Origin: Bombus terrestris
Lineage: Eukaryota; Arthropoda; Insecta; Hymenoptera; Apidae
Direction: 5' to 3'
Length of the DNA stretch: 64,000 nt
NCBI RefSeq assembly: GCF_910591885.1
Contig: NW_025963549.1
Coordinates: 1,984,001-2,048,000 of the forward strand
Within the stretch, counting starts at the first letter, position 1, and every line of letters starts with the position of its first letter. The notes beneath the pieces were generated by a model. It saw nothing but the letters and a program-made list of their open reading frames with translations. It was not told where the DNA came from and made no database searches. Below are positions 1 through 10,639 of the stretch, piece after piece. Both the position numbers and the translations under genes were made by a program.

Positions 1-779
1 TTCAAAGTATAAATTAATGCGCACTTACTATAATCGTCCATAAATGTTAAGAAATATTTAGATCCATCAAACCCGGTATTTTTATAAGTTCCATTTAAAT
101 CGGTATGTACTAATTCTAAAATCTCGCGTGCTCTACTACGGTTACTCTGGATAGGTACATTGTGCTACTTATTTTGCATACACGCACCACAATTTAATTG
201 AACTTGCTCCAATTTTTCTGGCATTCCCTCAATTAATTTTTTCTTACACATCGTATCTAAATAATTAAAGTTTACATGTCCTCGGATTCTGTGAAACTTT
301 TCCCTGTTCTTCATTTTTTTTCTACATTTTTGGCGTGAGATTCTTGCCTTCCAATGTAACTAGTTATTTTATATAAACCATGATCGTTGAATGCGATCCC
401 TATCAACTTTCTATATTTGTTATAGATCTTTGAAGTATTCCCTGCTGAGAGTTTCTTATTTCTATTCGTTACTCTCGCATAGCTAACCAAGTTATTATCC
501 ATTTCTTCCACATGAAATACATTTGACATTATAATTTTAACCCTTCTTTTGTTTACTTCAAAGTAAGTTAAAATTTTTCCAACTTTTGTTCCTTTTAATG
601 TTCTACCGTCTCCTAGTTTTACGTTTATCGGGTTCTTTAAGTTTTCGTATTCAAAAAAATACGAGTCATCATTTACAATGTGATCTGAACATTCACTATC
701 GAATATCCAATCTATTTTTCGCGAATCGCTGGTATATACTGTGATAGTATCCTTACTATTATCGGGCTGCACTCGCGTT
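1..779 (-). pseudogene. Copia-1 pol fragment: protease, GAG-pre-integrase, start of integrase
   Basis: Minus-strand reading gives Ty1/Copia pol in the usual order. Around 680-720 is the aspartic protease site, read as DSECSDHI; copia-type proteases have Asp-Ser/Thr-Gly, so the Gly appears to be replaced by Glu. The frame runs to a stop at 311. Beyond it, around 245-295, comes the GAG-pre-integrase signature HRIRGHVNFNYLD, then the start of the integrase core (LELVHTDLNGTYKNTG, about 60-120). An in-frame TAG at 165-167 and the stop at 311 break it. The window edge cuts off the rest of integrase, RT and RNase H. The altered catalytic residue and two stops mark a dead copy. What is seen: motifs and stops. 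Inferred: loss of function. Confidence 0.85.
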
Positions 780-1797
780 AGGAAGGAGTCAATTCCTTGG
801 TCGTCGTAGTCCTCGCTGTTTAAATAATTTGCGTCTTGTCGACTTGCCCCATTGTAGCGTTGCTGCCAACCTCTGCTTCGTCCTCGTTGTCCAAATCCAC
901 GCTGAACATATCCTCGTCTTTTGTGGCCAGAACCTCGTCCGCCGCGACCCCTATTCTGCTATGACTGATACGCACCTCCTTGCCATTGCGCTCCTCCATT
1001 GATTCCGCCTCTGCATGTATTCGTGCAATTTTTTATCACGTGGCCGTACTTTCCACAGCCATGGCACTTTATTTCTCTCTTTTCTCAACTTTGAAAACAT
1101 TTGACCATTTCCTATCACTTTTACTCTCCCTACGCATTTCCCACATTATAATTTTATTTTTTAAAAAATCACAAGTTCAATCACTTTCTTTCAATGAGTC
1201 GATTAAGTCATCAATATATATCAATGATTCTGGTAGTGTTTTCAGCATGTAATCGAGTTTTTCACGTTCACTTACGTTTGCACCAGCAGTCTTTAATTCA
1301 TTTATCGTCTTCTCAAATTCCGTGAAAAATGAACCTGATTCCTCAATATCTTTCAACCTCATCATGTCGAGTCTACGTCTTATAGAAAGTTGAAATGCTG
1401 TTGATTCCTTCATATACATCTCATCGATTTTTGTAATTATTTTGTAAACAGTGTCTTGATCACCAACAAATTCTAATTGCTCATTTGTTATACTACAATA
1501 GATGCAGTTCATCGCCCATTGATTCTTTTCATCCCAAATATCTTTCGCATCCGTGTCCATTTTCTCTCGTGTAGCCAGTTCATAACATTTTTTACATTTT
1601 AAATACATTAATATTCTTTTCTTCCACGCTTTGTAATCACGTACATCGAATACTTGAATTTTAGTTTTATCGTCCATTGGCATCTTGATTCGTCTTTTCA
1701 TCTTCACCCTTTTTTCAAAAACAGTTCTCCTCACTATACAGATTCCTTTTATCTGTTCCGCCAACAGCCTCTTCATCTCTTCAGAACATATTTCCAA
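780..1797 (-). pseudogene. Copia-1 gag with CCHC zinc knuckle
   Basis: The open part (1177-1797) resembles copia-family gag (UBN2-like): a basic start, then a helical domain with FFTEFEKTINELKTAG and SEREKLDYMLKTLPES. The nucleocapsid zinc knuckle, CHGCGKYGHVIKNC (C-x2-C-x4-H-x4-C), is encoded at 1025-1066, downstream of the stop at 1177, so at least one stop or frameshift separates it from the main gag frame. Between the knuckle and the protease (about 780-1000) the sequence codes for an Arg/Gly-rich stretch, normal for copia nucleocapsid. Gag would form the virus-like particle and bind the element's RNA. The neighbouring protease at 1-779 is the same element in the same orientation. Confidence 0.85.
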
Positions 1798-1887
1798 TTA
1801 TTTCAAAATGAACCTTTTTATACATTCACTCCCGGTTACACGTGGTTCCATAACCTTAAATCTCGTCAACCACGAATTTTTCTACCA

Positions 1888-2180
1888 TGTTGAGAATTGT
1901 GGATCCTGATGGCCGAAATATTGTTATGGAAACATTCAATTTACGTTGGCCATTACTATTAACGTAGACACATATTTACTGTATAAACGATTTCTAGAAT
2001 ATTTATCGATGAACACTTGCGCGCGTCTCAGCACTTTTATTCATACCCGACCTTTTGAAGACTGTTAACCGATAGAACTGTTTACGTTCGTCTGTTTCTC
2101 AGTCGCCGCGCACACACATATCTCCACACAGTGATATCCCGTTACAAAGATCTCTACTACGCACTGGACCTAGTCCAGCA
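1888..2180 (-). repeat. Putative 5' LTR of Copia-1
   Basis: In the minus sense this 293-bp segment begins TGCTGG and ends TCAACA, the TG...CA termini of an LTR. TGGTAG follows at once (1882-1887 on the plus strand read in reverse), which looks like a primer-binding site and matches the start of the Copia-2 site at 22353-22364. A short palindrome (ctggacctagtccag, 2164-2178) lies at the outer end. No second LTR is in the window to confirm the boundaries. Confidence 0.5.
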
Positions 2181-2189
2181 CAAAATTAT

Positions 2190-2890
2190 ACATATTTCAA
2201 TATTTATGAAGTATGTATTTCCAATAACTTTGTACAACAGCACAAGTTAGTAACTCCGCCGATTAAGGTATAGGTGACGAAGAAATGGATTGATCTGATA
2301 TGAGAGAATCCGGGTAGATATATAGACTGATCTGAAAACCTAGATTGAGTATGCATAGAAAGGTGGTCTTCGAAGAAGTCATGGGTGTAGAGTGTTTTCG
2401 AACCGAGATATAACTCGAATTCCCCTCTTATATACTTACGGAGGAAAGCTCGGTATGTAGGTAATTTTTGATCAAGGGAAGCCGATTCGTTGTTCACTCT
2501 TTTTGTTATGAAAAGGGAGTACAAAGATTCGCGATACCCATTGGGTATGATCAGCGTTAATGAATGAAGATAGGATGAGTAAGTATCCCACCAACGTGGC
2601 TCATGGATGACCTTGTTCATGGGTAAATCCACACATTTTCATCGGATAAATGTCCGGTTTAATATTATGTAATTACCGGTTTTCCCATTACATAACTACC
2701 AGCTTTGCCGTAGTTTCTAAGAGCGCACAATAAACATAAGGACTTTTCTAAGGAATACACATCAATCAAAAACATTTAAGAAATTGGACGTGCAAGATGA
2801 AAGAGACCATCTAGAATTACTTAAAAAGTCTAAGTTTTTGGTGGGTCCTTAGGTTTGATGAGGGTGTAAATAACGGTCAGCGGCCCCTTG
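2190..2890 (+). repeat. Diverged copy of interspersed repeat unit P
   Basis: This stretch lines up loosely with 50230-50940 and, inverted, with 10660-11500. Shared landmarks are the tatgtatttcca start, the run of gata/gag-rich sequence, the 'aagagcgc..aataaac..aaggac' segment and the edge against satellite. It is much more diverged than the two arm copies are from each other. A 142-codon open frame on the minus strand (2204-2632) has no recognisable domain and is not kept in the other copies. No gene is called here. Confidence 0.6.
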
Positions 2891-2894
2891 GCGC

Positions 2895-3600
2895 CTAAAT
2901 ATCGAGGGACGTCGAACGGTTCCTATCACGCAAGGTAACAGTTGATATAGTGAAAAATGGCTGGTGTGCACTATATTTGGCAGCAAATGTGCAGTATAAG
3001 GCACATCGAATTGTCGACATATTTGCAACAGAAACGGAGATACGTGGGTATGAATATTTTATCCTGATTATGCAAAACTGCAATTACGCTTGATTCGTCT
3101 GGGACAAGTGTGGATATAGCGCAAACTGGCTGATGAGCGCTGTATGTGGCAAGAAATGTGGAGTACCAGCCATATCGAATTGTCGACATACCAGCAACAG
3201 CAACGGAGATACGTTTAGTTGAATATTTGAGTCTGAATCTGCAGAACTACAATTACACTGCATATAACGGGGACCAGAGTCGACATAACGCTGACCAGCT
3301 AATGTGCTCTGTATTTTGCAGCAAATGTGGATTGGTTGTCGGCATATTTGCTATAGAGGCGAAGATACATTGATCTGAATGTTTATTCCTGAATACGCAA
3401 TACTTCATTTACGCTGCACTTCACAAGGTCCAGAGAGGACGAAGCGCAAAGCGGCTGGTGTGTTCTGTATTTGCCTACAAATCTGGAGTATAACGCGAAT
3501 CGAAATGTCGGCATATCTGCGATAGCAGCGGAGATACGTTGATTTGAATATTTAAGCATGACTATGCGAAACTGCAATTACATTGCATTTGACAGTAACC
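2895..3600 (+). repeat. 168-bp satellite, short diverged array
   Basis: About four degenerate monomers of the satellite seen throughout the window. Landmarks recur in order: 'caaactggctgatg', 'tttggcagcaaatgtgga', 'tcgaattgtcgacata', 'gagatacgtt', and 'tgcaaaactgcaattacgct'. Confidence 0.85.
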
Positions 3601-3613
3601 AAATATAAAATAG

Positions 3614-3797
3614 TGTTAGGAAGATGATACATTTGAACTGTACATGTGAATGTGTGTGTAGGCGTCAGAGAGTGTCCAGGCCTTAGTTGGGCCAAAGGGC
3701 AATTGGCAGCCGTTAGAAACATTTTAAAGGGTCGGTTGACAACAAACGTGCGTGCGACTAGGTTTTCGATGTCTTCAGAGTATAAGATATATTTGTC
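3614..3797 (+). repeat. 3'-truncated LTR of the Copia-2 family
   Basis: Starts TGTTAGGAAGATGATACAT and follows the 245-bp Copia-2 LTR (compare 16353-16597) through 'cgtcagag..tgtccaggcc' and 'gagtataagatatat'. It then breaks off about 60 bp short of the 3' end and continues into unrelated sequence. It is more diverged than the other copies. Confidence 0.8.
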
Positions 3798-3929
3798 GGG
3801 TCAACGTCAGGATTAGGGGTGGGGGTGTTCGATGAATCTTCGTTGAAATTAGCCATCGGTGCGGTGTAACAATAGTTGAGTTTATTGACACAAATTAGAA
3901 AGATTACAGCGTCGATATGTAATCGCAAT

Positions 3930-4640
3930 GTTTCGACATTCGCGGCACTATGACAATGGTCTCGGCTCCGGCAACGTTTCCGCGGTCAACGGATGCTGAG
4001 CTCTACCCTACGTTAGCGTCTAAGTTGCACTACATGTTAGAGCAAGGAGCAATTACTACGTATAAGAAAGACAGGTCGATTGCTGATGAGCCCGCACTAG
4101 AGAGTGTCTCTCCATCACGGCGACGCTGTCAAGGAAAACTATGATGGGTGTGTCTAAGGGCTCGGATTCGTGGAGAAAAGTCTTCGTTCAGAAAGTGAGG
4201 GAAATTGACGTTACTGTTAATTGGTCAATTTCCATGTTGGTGGTTAGAGAAGGGTGCTTACCGTCCTTGGGGAGAGTTGCCAGTGGGAAGCTTTCGTAGA
4301 CGGATAGATTTCTCTTATCTTCCCGTAGTTGGGGCACAGGCTATTAGTCTATTTGAAATACGTTGTATAATTGAAACTTAATATTCGTAGCGGGCCCTCA
4401 GCCAGCTAAACATATACCCTGAGGATGCGTCGACATCTGGCAATCATCTTACCCGAAGGACAAAGTCTGCGTGTGGCGAGCCACGGGACAAAAATCGTTG
4501 AAATTTTTACCGTCGTGCCCCGTCCCAAGTATTTCTTTTAAGGAGAGCTATAGAGTTACTTCATGCCTTTGTTAAACAAAACGTTCATCCCTTGACCGCG
4601 ACTACGTTCGGCGACTGATTGTCTCCTCGAGTCCGAGCTC
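3930..4640 (+). repeat. Unit Q, forward copy (Gypsy-associated repeat)
   Basis: Matches 9600-10290 and 14290-15060 and, inverted, 40770-41460. Landmarks: 'ccgcggtcaacgg', 'aaaactatgatgggtgtgtc', 'gttactgttaattggtcaatttcc', 'cacgggaca', 'cttgaccgcg'. Elsewhere this unit directly adjoins the 3' end of Gypsy-2, so it may be part of that element's LTR or 3' flank, but I could not fix termini. The 64-codon open frame at 3950-4144 is not conserved in other copies and is not called a gene. Confidence 0.7.
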
Positions 4641-4659
4641 ACTATCATAAATCTCTGTA

Positions 4660-5125
4660 GCGGCAGTCGACAGCAAACTTCCCAACGGTTTCTGTCCCAT
4701 GCCTCGCTACACAAGGACTCTACCTTTCGAACAGATGGTTGCCAGATGTCTATCAGATACAGATTCTCACCGAATATTTACAGCGAGCCTAAGGACCCGC
4801 TATAAATCTTAGGATTCATGCAGCTGAGATTCTCTAAAGGGACAAATAGTCTTTGTCTCAATAGTCCCTACACATACCACCCACTACGGGAAATCTGCTT
4901 TTTCTCACGTACGACGCTCCTCGCTAGCAACTTTCTCTCAAGGACAGTTGTCATCCCTTTCCAACAACCAACTCACAATTTTGCCAATTAACAGCGACGT
5001 CCGTTTCCCTCACTCTCTGAACTAACACTTTTCTTAACGAATCCGATGATCCCGTATCCTTAGACACACCCAAACACAGTTTTCCTAAGGAGCATCATCG
5101 CGACACAAATTCATTCTGTTCTATC
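4660..5125 (-). repeat. Unit Q, inverted copy facing the forward copy
   Basis: Reverse-complement match to the forward copy just upstream: 'caacggtttctgtccc', then 'gttgccagatgtc', 'gacccgctataaatctta', 'ccaattaacag', 'gacacaccc', and 'ttttccta..gcatcatc'. Together with 4110-4515 it makes an imperfect palindrome with a spacer of about 150 bp. Confidence 0.7.
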
Positions 5126-5600
5126 GCGAGCCGCGAGGCAAGTTAGAAGACGCCTTCTGGATTGTTCGTCCGCAGTCGTACGTAATAGCGAATCTGAATC
5201 TCTCGACATATGTGCAATCGTCTCGACTCGAACCACCGCGTAAAGTATCGCGCCGAGCTTGAACTTGTAATCTTGAATCGATAATTGTACCGTGCTTTCG
5301 GCGCGCTAGTGTATACCACTGACACAAGCAAATAAACAGTTATTGTTAAACAATACCGAGTGATTCTTCTATACCTATCACGCACGTTATCTCATCTCAA
5401 ATAAGTACAGTCGGATCGAATGACAACAGTTTCATAATACGGCTATGGTGAAGTCTAAATTACAGTACTAGGGGTCTTCCCAAAGTTCCGAAGGGAAGTT
5501 TCAGGTGTTCTTTCATCTCCGACACGGCCATTCTGACTATCACACGTCCTCGTGTGTAACTAAAATATTGAGTTTCCTAACATTAGACTCGATACAATTA
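5126..5600. other. No recognisable gene; end of unit Q at about 5410-5520
   Basis: About 5126-5405 holds nothing I recognise. From about 5410 to 5520 the sequence resumes unit Q: 'cggctatggt', 'ttcccaaa', 'tgttctttcatctccga', as at 10310-10401. The forward unit Q starting near 3930 therefore seems to have been split by the inverted copy and adjoining DNA. Confidence 0.5.
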
Positions 5601-5853
5601 ACATTATTCACAATTTAACTAGATGTTCGAATAAGGCAAGGGTCCAGTGTAGCAACAAATCCTGTTCGGGGATTTGGCAGCAAAAAAATAAAAGATTATG
5701 AAAATTAGTAGCGTTATAGTTAGTATCCAAGGTGATAGTTGCATCCTGCAAGTTATCAGTCGGATCGTAACGGCATGATGGGCCATTTTCGATTTCGCAC
5801 TCCAAAGGATCTCGGCCTTCTAGTTCGTATGAGCACATAGAGCTTCGTTCCAC

Positions 5854-6070
5854 GGTCTCACTGAGCCTTTTCATATTGTCACCCCGAAAAGCATGCAAGT
5901 CGCATCGCATGTTCTCACTGAGCCTTATCATATTGTTACCATGAAAAGCGTATGAGCCACATCACACGTTCTCTCTGAGCTGTATCACACTGTTACCATG
6001 AAAAGCGTGTGGGCCACATCACACGTTCTCTCTGAGCTTTATCACATTATCGCCCCGAAACACGTGCGAA
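5854..6070 (+). repeat. 57-bp tandem repeat, about four units
   Basis: Successive units begin near 5854, 5911, 5968 and 6025, each with 'gttctc(a/t)ctgagc' followed by 'tatca' and 'ccatgaaaagcg'. The period is exactly 57 bp, or 19 codons, so expansion would keep a reading frame. It lies downstream of the Gypsy-3 integrase on that element's strand. An open frame of 107 codons on the minus strand (5608-5931) covers only part of it and ends in unrecognised sequence. Confidence 0.85.
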
Positions 6071-6179
6071 CTCGCCCTGCCGGGTGTTATTGGCATAGTG
6101 CTAGTAATCTTCCGAGATCGAAGTACTCATATCGTCATGGCCACTGTTATGGCCTTCACTACAGACATCCAACTCGGCA

Positions 6180-7089
6180 GGGGTGCAACCATCTGGCATT
6201 TTCCTCAACATGTCGTGACTGTACTTGAACGATCGCTTACCGTTTAATACCTTTAAGATATACCTGTCTCCTTCCAAAACATCTGCTATTACAAATGGAC
6301 CTCTAAATTTTGGATCTAATTTGGTTTGATTTCTTTCCTCATTTTGCGTAATACGAAATCACCGAGGTTAAACCTAACCGCTTTAACTTTAGTTTTGTCA
6401 AATCCATCCTCATCATACCTAGCACTAGTTTCCATCCACTTTATTGCCTGTCGTCTTATATTGGAGATATCGATACTTTTGATGTTATCGGGTAACAACA
6501 GATCGCACGGTCTTGTCGTTCTACCTATTAGTAGTTCTAATGAGCTCGAGTTTGTCACGCGGTTGGTGGTGCAATTCAAAGCCAACTGTATTTCCCCAAT
6601 CGCGTCTTGCCACGGCCGCCCGGTCGATTCCACTACCGTGAACATAATTTTCAATGCACCCATAACACGCTCTACCTGTCCATTGGCTCTACTAGCACCG
6701 GTCGCTATTAAGTGAACTTTAATTCGTTTGCTTTCGCAGAATTCTCGAAATTCCTTACCCTTAAAACATATTCCCTGATCTGCTATTATCCGGCAGGGAC
6801 TCCCGAATAAAAATATAGCGGATTTAAGCGCTTTAATGGTATTAAGGGAATCTATCTTACGAGTATGATGCAGGTATACGAATTTAGTGAAGACGTCGGT
6901 CAAAACAATGACGTGCTCCTTTTTATCGCTTTTACCATTCAACTTGCCTGTTATGTCCATGTGGACCGTATGCCAGGGTATGCTGGTCTTAGGTATAGGA
7001 TGCAGTTCGGCTTGTATCTTACCTAAACTAGCTTTCGAATCTTGACAAGCATGACAGATCTCAATGAATCGGCGAACGTACTTCGCCAT
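6180..7089 (-). pseudogene. Gypsy-3 integrase
   Basis: Ty3/Gypsy integrase core read on the minus strand. All three catalytic acidic residues are visible: Asp in HMDITGKL, Asp in IIADQGICF, and Glu in RANGQVERV. The chain continues past the open frame (which stops near 6316) into a C-terminal segment with DPKFRGPFVIADVLEGDRY, typical of the integrase tail. Ahead of the core is FIEICHACQDSKA, the end of the HHCC zinc module. Integrase would insert the cDNA into host chromosomes. The core itself is open, but the rest of this element is broken, so it is annotated as part of a dead copy. Confidence 0.88.
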
Positions 7090-8080
7090 TCCTTCGACAC
7101 AGTAATACTCTTATAGTTTCTCGAGCGTTTTCTCCCAACCTTAGTGCATAATTGACTGGTGCACATGGTTAATAACAGACTATCTAAAACCACTTGGGAC
7201 TATAGGTAAACAGAGTGTCCTGCCGTTTCTTTGTATCCTACGGTAAATAGTACCGGTCCGTAATTCGTATGTATTCGCGATGTCTCCCGCGAGCCCATCG
7301 TATTGCAATTCCTTGACGATTTCCAAGATTTGAGAATCACGACGTTGTTCCGCTCACAGCCAATCTTCCGAAATTTCTGCCAGATTAACTATTTTCCCTT
7401 TGATTTTGTCGAATTTAATAGGGTCAACGCCTGTGCGGTTTCGCGAAAAGAAATCTACGCGAGCCGTCCGTTTACTTTCCCGACACATAATGTCATAAAT
7501 AAAAGTCTGCAAGTAAGTCCATCACCTATGGTCCCTGTCATTATATGTACTTTATTACTCAGCGCTTTCAACGAGTTGCAATCCGTGACGACAAGAAGTT
7601 TCCGTCCATGTAGATAGCGACGGAAATGTTTTACGGCGTTTACGATAGCTAATGTTTCGAGTTCATAGGAGTGATATCTAGATTCCGCGGGGCTGGTTCT
7701 TTTATTGTAATTCTCTATTACCTTGTTCTTACCTTCGGCTTGATGCGTCAAAATCGCCCCGTAACTCTCCTAGCTAGCATCAGTATGTAGTTCTATCGGG
7801 TAATTGGGGTTGAATATCATCAGCACCGGCGCGTCGGTCAGGACGGAAACTACCTGTTGTCTTATTCTCTCGTGTCTATCTGTCCAAGTTATATTTCTGT
7901 TATCTGAGATGAGCGCGTACAGGGATGAGCGCGTAGTTTCCTCATCTGTGAGAATTTAGGGATGAACTGTGTGACGGTGGTTGGCACAGGTTAAAAACTT
8001 AAGGTGTGTATTTTACCCGGGTCGGGACGAACTTCTCCGATATGAATTACACATCTCAAATAGAGCACCGATGTCCTTAA
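7090..8080 (-). pseudogene. Gypsy-3 RNase H and connection region
   Basis: Around 7455-7751 the minus strand reads ESRYHSYELETLAIVNAVKH, then FRRYLHGRKLLVVTDCNSLK, the RNase H segment with the conserved YELE..A and TD motifs of Gypsy elements. The frame then shifts: the part after NSLKA departs from the family pattern. Between 7090 and 7455 and between 7751 and 8080 only short decayed stretches link RNase H to integrase and RT. Confidence 0.75.
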
Positions 8081-8863
8081 GAGAACGTTTCGCAAAGTTA
8101 AAAGAGAATCCGGCTTTTACGAGGGTATCTAATACGGTGTTTCAATCTTTCTAAAGCTTGATCTATCGAGTCGGTAATAATTAGGACGTTATCGAAATAA
8201 ATATCAACGTACGAATGAGCGAGGTAGCCTGGGGCGTTACGAATGGCCCTCCGAAAGACGGACGGTGCAATTTTTCAGTCCAAACGGCATCGTTATCAAT
8301 TCATATTGTCTGTCGGGGGTAACGAACGCTGTATACTCCGCTGAATTAGGATAAATAGGAATTTGGTGAAACCCGATGACCATGTCCAGGCTAATAAAGT
8401 ATCTCGCCTCTTGCAATCTCGCGACTTGATCCGCAATAAGGAGTAAAGGGTACCGATCCGCGACCATATTTTGACTTAGCTCTCGGGAACCTGCTCATAA
8501 TCTATCTGAGTCGTTTTTCTTCTTCACGAGTTATGTAGGGCTCGCAAATGGCGAATTACTAAGCCTTATGATCTTTGCTTTAATTAAAACGCTTGTTTTC
8601 TCACGTACCGCTCTTCGCTTCTCCTCGCTAAGTCTATAAGAACTTCCTCGTACGGTGGTGTTAGGATCAATTAATCGCATTTCTAACCGGCCTGTATTTG
8701 CGCGAATACGTAGGAAACCCGTAACGAATGAATCTTTGAATTTGTCGAGAAGAAAAATTGATCGACTTTTATTATTACCATGTACATCAGTGTCAACTTC
8801 ATTAACGACGATCTCGTTTGCAGTGGTTTCATTACAGACATTAATTATTTTTGTTTTACACAT
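8081..8863 (-). pseudogene. Gypsy-3 reverse transcriptase
   Basis: RT fingers and palm are readable on the minus strand. SYRLSEEKRRAVREK (about 8640) leads to FASPT, which is interrupted by an in-frame stop at 8531. After it come VADRYPLLLIADQVARLQEA, FISLDMVIGFHQIPI (motif A, Asp present) and ITMPFGLKN. The YxDD box (about 8190-8205) reads YFDN, so the second catalytic Asp is Asn. A frame change separates motif A from the YxDD region near 8260. RT would copy element RNA to DNA; the catalytic substitution, stop and frameshift indicate a dead copy. Confidence 0.85.
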
Positions 8864-9240
8864 AGCGAGGCTATTTCGTGTAATGTTACGTCAAAACCCA
8901 GACTTAGAGTTCCGCAACTAATCGCGATATCATATTTTAAATAACTGTCAGGAAGGACATGAGAAATTATCTTCGATGTAAAAATCATTAATACACACAA
9001 TGAACAAATGGGTGGCATTTGTTTAATACAGGTATTCCCTACTCCTCGCATTACTAATATGTCAGTCATTCCTTTGCCAGAAAATCTCGAGGCCGCGGAC
9101 TCTTTAATTAGTGAACGCTCGGCTCCCGAATCGGAATAAAATGGAAACGATTCACCCAGATGACTTGATATATCCGTTGATGCTTCCAGTACGCACGAGT
9201 CGACACGCCACTCGTTATTGAAATTATAGTTTCCTTCCAT
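8845..9240 (-). pseudogene. Gypsy-3 aspartic protease region
   Basis: The minus strand reads FPFYSDSGAERSLIKE, the Asp-Ser-Gly active site of a retroviral-type aspartic protease followed by the Ala-Glu/Ser pattern typical of Gypsy. The frame continues for about 130 codons to 8845, where it overlaps the start of the RT part in another frame. Upstream, 9241-9420, no gag is recognisable. Confidence 0.75.
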
Positions 9241-9420
9241 AATCAGGTTGGCAGCTGCGCCCCAAGCAGCGGAGTCGGAGCACGCGATTTTAAGGGTTAA
9301 AACGTGGTAGCGAAAAATTGTTAGGTTTCACACTCGATTTTTGCACTAGCGACTGAATTACTTGCGCACGATGGTCGTAAGTTCTAGCACTGTTATAGTC
9401 GGCACTGATCCCACTTCAGA
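9241..9420. other. No recognisable feature
   Basis: Presumed remains of Gypsy-3 5' sequence. I see no gag motif, zinc knuckle or LTR terminus. Confidence 0.4.
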
Positions 9421-10401
9421 TGTCGGGTTGGCGTTAAGATTAGAGCTAGGGTTAAGGGCGTGAAACGAATCCCTATTGGCGCTAGACGTGATCATTATGC
9501 AATAGAGGTGATATTTACTAGTGCAAATATGACTATGATGGAATTGGACAAGTAATCGCGATAATTAGATACTCGAGGAGCTAATGACAATGATCCTAGG
9601 CTCAATAACGAATCCGCGGTCAACGGGATGACGAACTCTACTTTTCTTCAGCGTCTAAGTTGTACTCAATGTTAATGCATGGGGCAATCACTACGTATCA
9701 GAGGGTTACTTAAATCGTCGTTGAGATCGTACGGGAGAGTGGTTCTCCATCACGGTAACGCTGTCGAGGAAAACTATGATGGGTGTGCCTAAGGGCACGA
9801 AATCATCGGATTCGTGGAGAACAGTCTGCGTTCCGAAAGTGAGGGAAATTGGCGTTACTGTTAATTGGTCAATTTCCATGTTGGTGGTTAGGGAAGGGTG
9901 CTAGCCGCCCTTGAGAGAGAGTTCGAGAAGAGGAAGCGTCGTTCGTGAGAAAAATAGATTTCTCCTATTTTCTCGTAGTTGGAACGAGGACTGTTTGTCG
10001 GTTTGAAGGACATTAGTTGAACAAATCTTAAGATTTATAGCGGGTCCTCGGACTAGCTGATCATGTACTTACTCAAATAATAGAGTCTGCGTGTGCCGAG
10101 CCACGGGACAGAAATCGTTGAAATTTTTACCGTCGTGCCCCGTCCCAAGCATTTCTTTTAAGGAGAGCTATAGAGTTACTTCATGCCTTTGTTAGCCAAA
10201 ACGTTCATCCCTTGACCGCGGCTACGTTCGGTGACTGGTTGTCGCCTCGAGGCCAAGTGCAGTATCACAAGTTTCGAACAATTACAATCGGACTGGATGG
10301 CTACAATTGTTGAATTACAGCTATGGTAGAATCTAGATTACAATGTTACGGGATTTTCCCAAAATTCCAAACGGAAGGTTCCCGTGTTCTTTCATCTCCG
10401 A
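9420..10401 (+). repeat. Unit Q, forward copy
   Basis: Fuller copy than the one at 3930. It begins in sequence homologous to the F-box upstream region (compare 14130-14330), runs through 'tcaacgggat', 'aaaactatgatgggtgtg', 'cttgaccgcggctacgttcgg', and ends 'tgttctttcatctccgatt' at about 10401. At 15200 the same end leads into Gypsy-2; here it leads into satellite. Confidence 0.75.
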
Positions 10402-10411
10402 TTTATATTTA

Positions 10412-10606
10412 TGCTTGATCTGTCTGGGACCAGTCTGGATATAGCGCAAACTGGCTGGTAAACGATGTATTTGGCAAGAAATGTGGAATACCAGGCACAT
10501 CGAATTGTCGACATATCAGCAACAGCAACGGAGATACGTGGAGTTGAATATTTGAGTCTGAATCTGCAAAACAACAATTACACTGCATATAACAGAGACC
10601 AGAGTC
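10412..10606 (+). repeat. Satellite, about 1.2 monomers
   Basis: One monomer plus a little, in the same orientation as the array at 11600. The left boundary of the inverted duplication falls within it at about 10573. Confidence 0.85.
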
Positions 10607-10639
10607 GATGTTCTGCCGCGCAACACATCTGCACTCAAT

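Noticed and set aside
2204..2632. 142-codon minus-strand open frame
   Set aside because: Lies inside unit P and is not kept in the other two copies; no domain.
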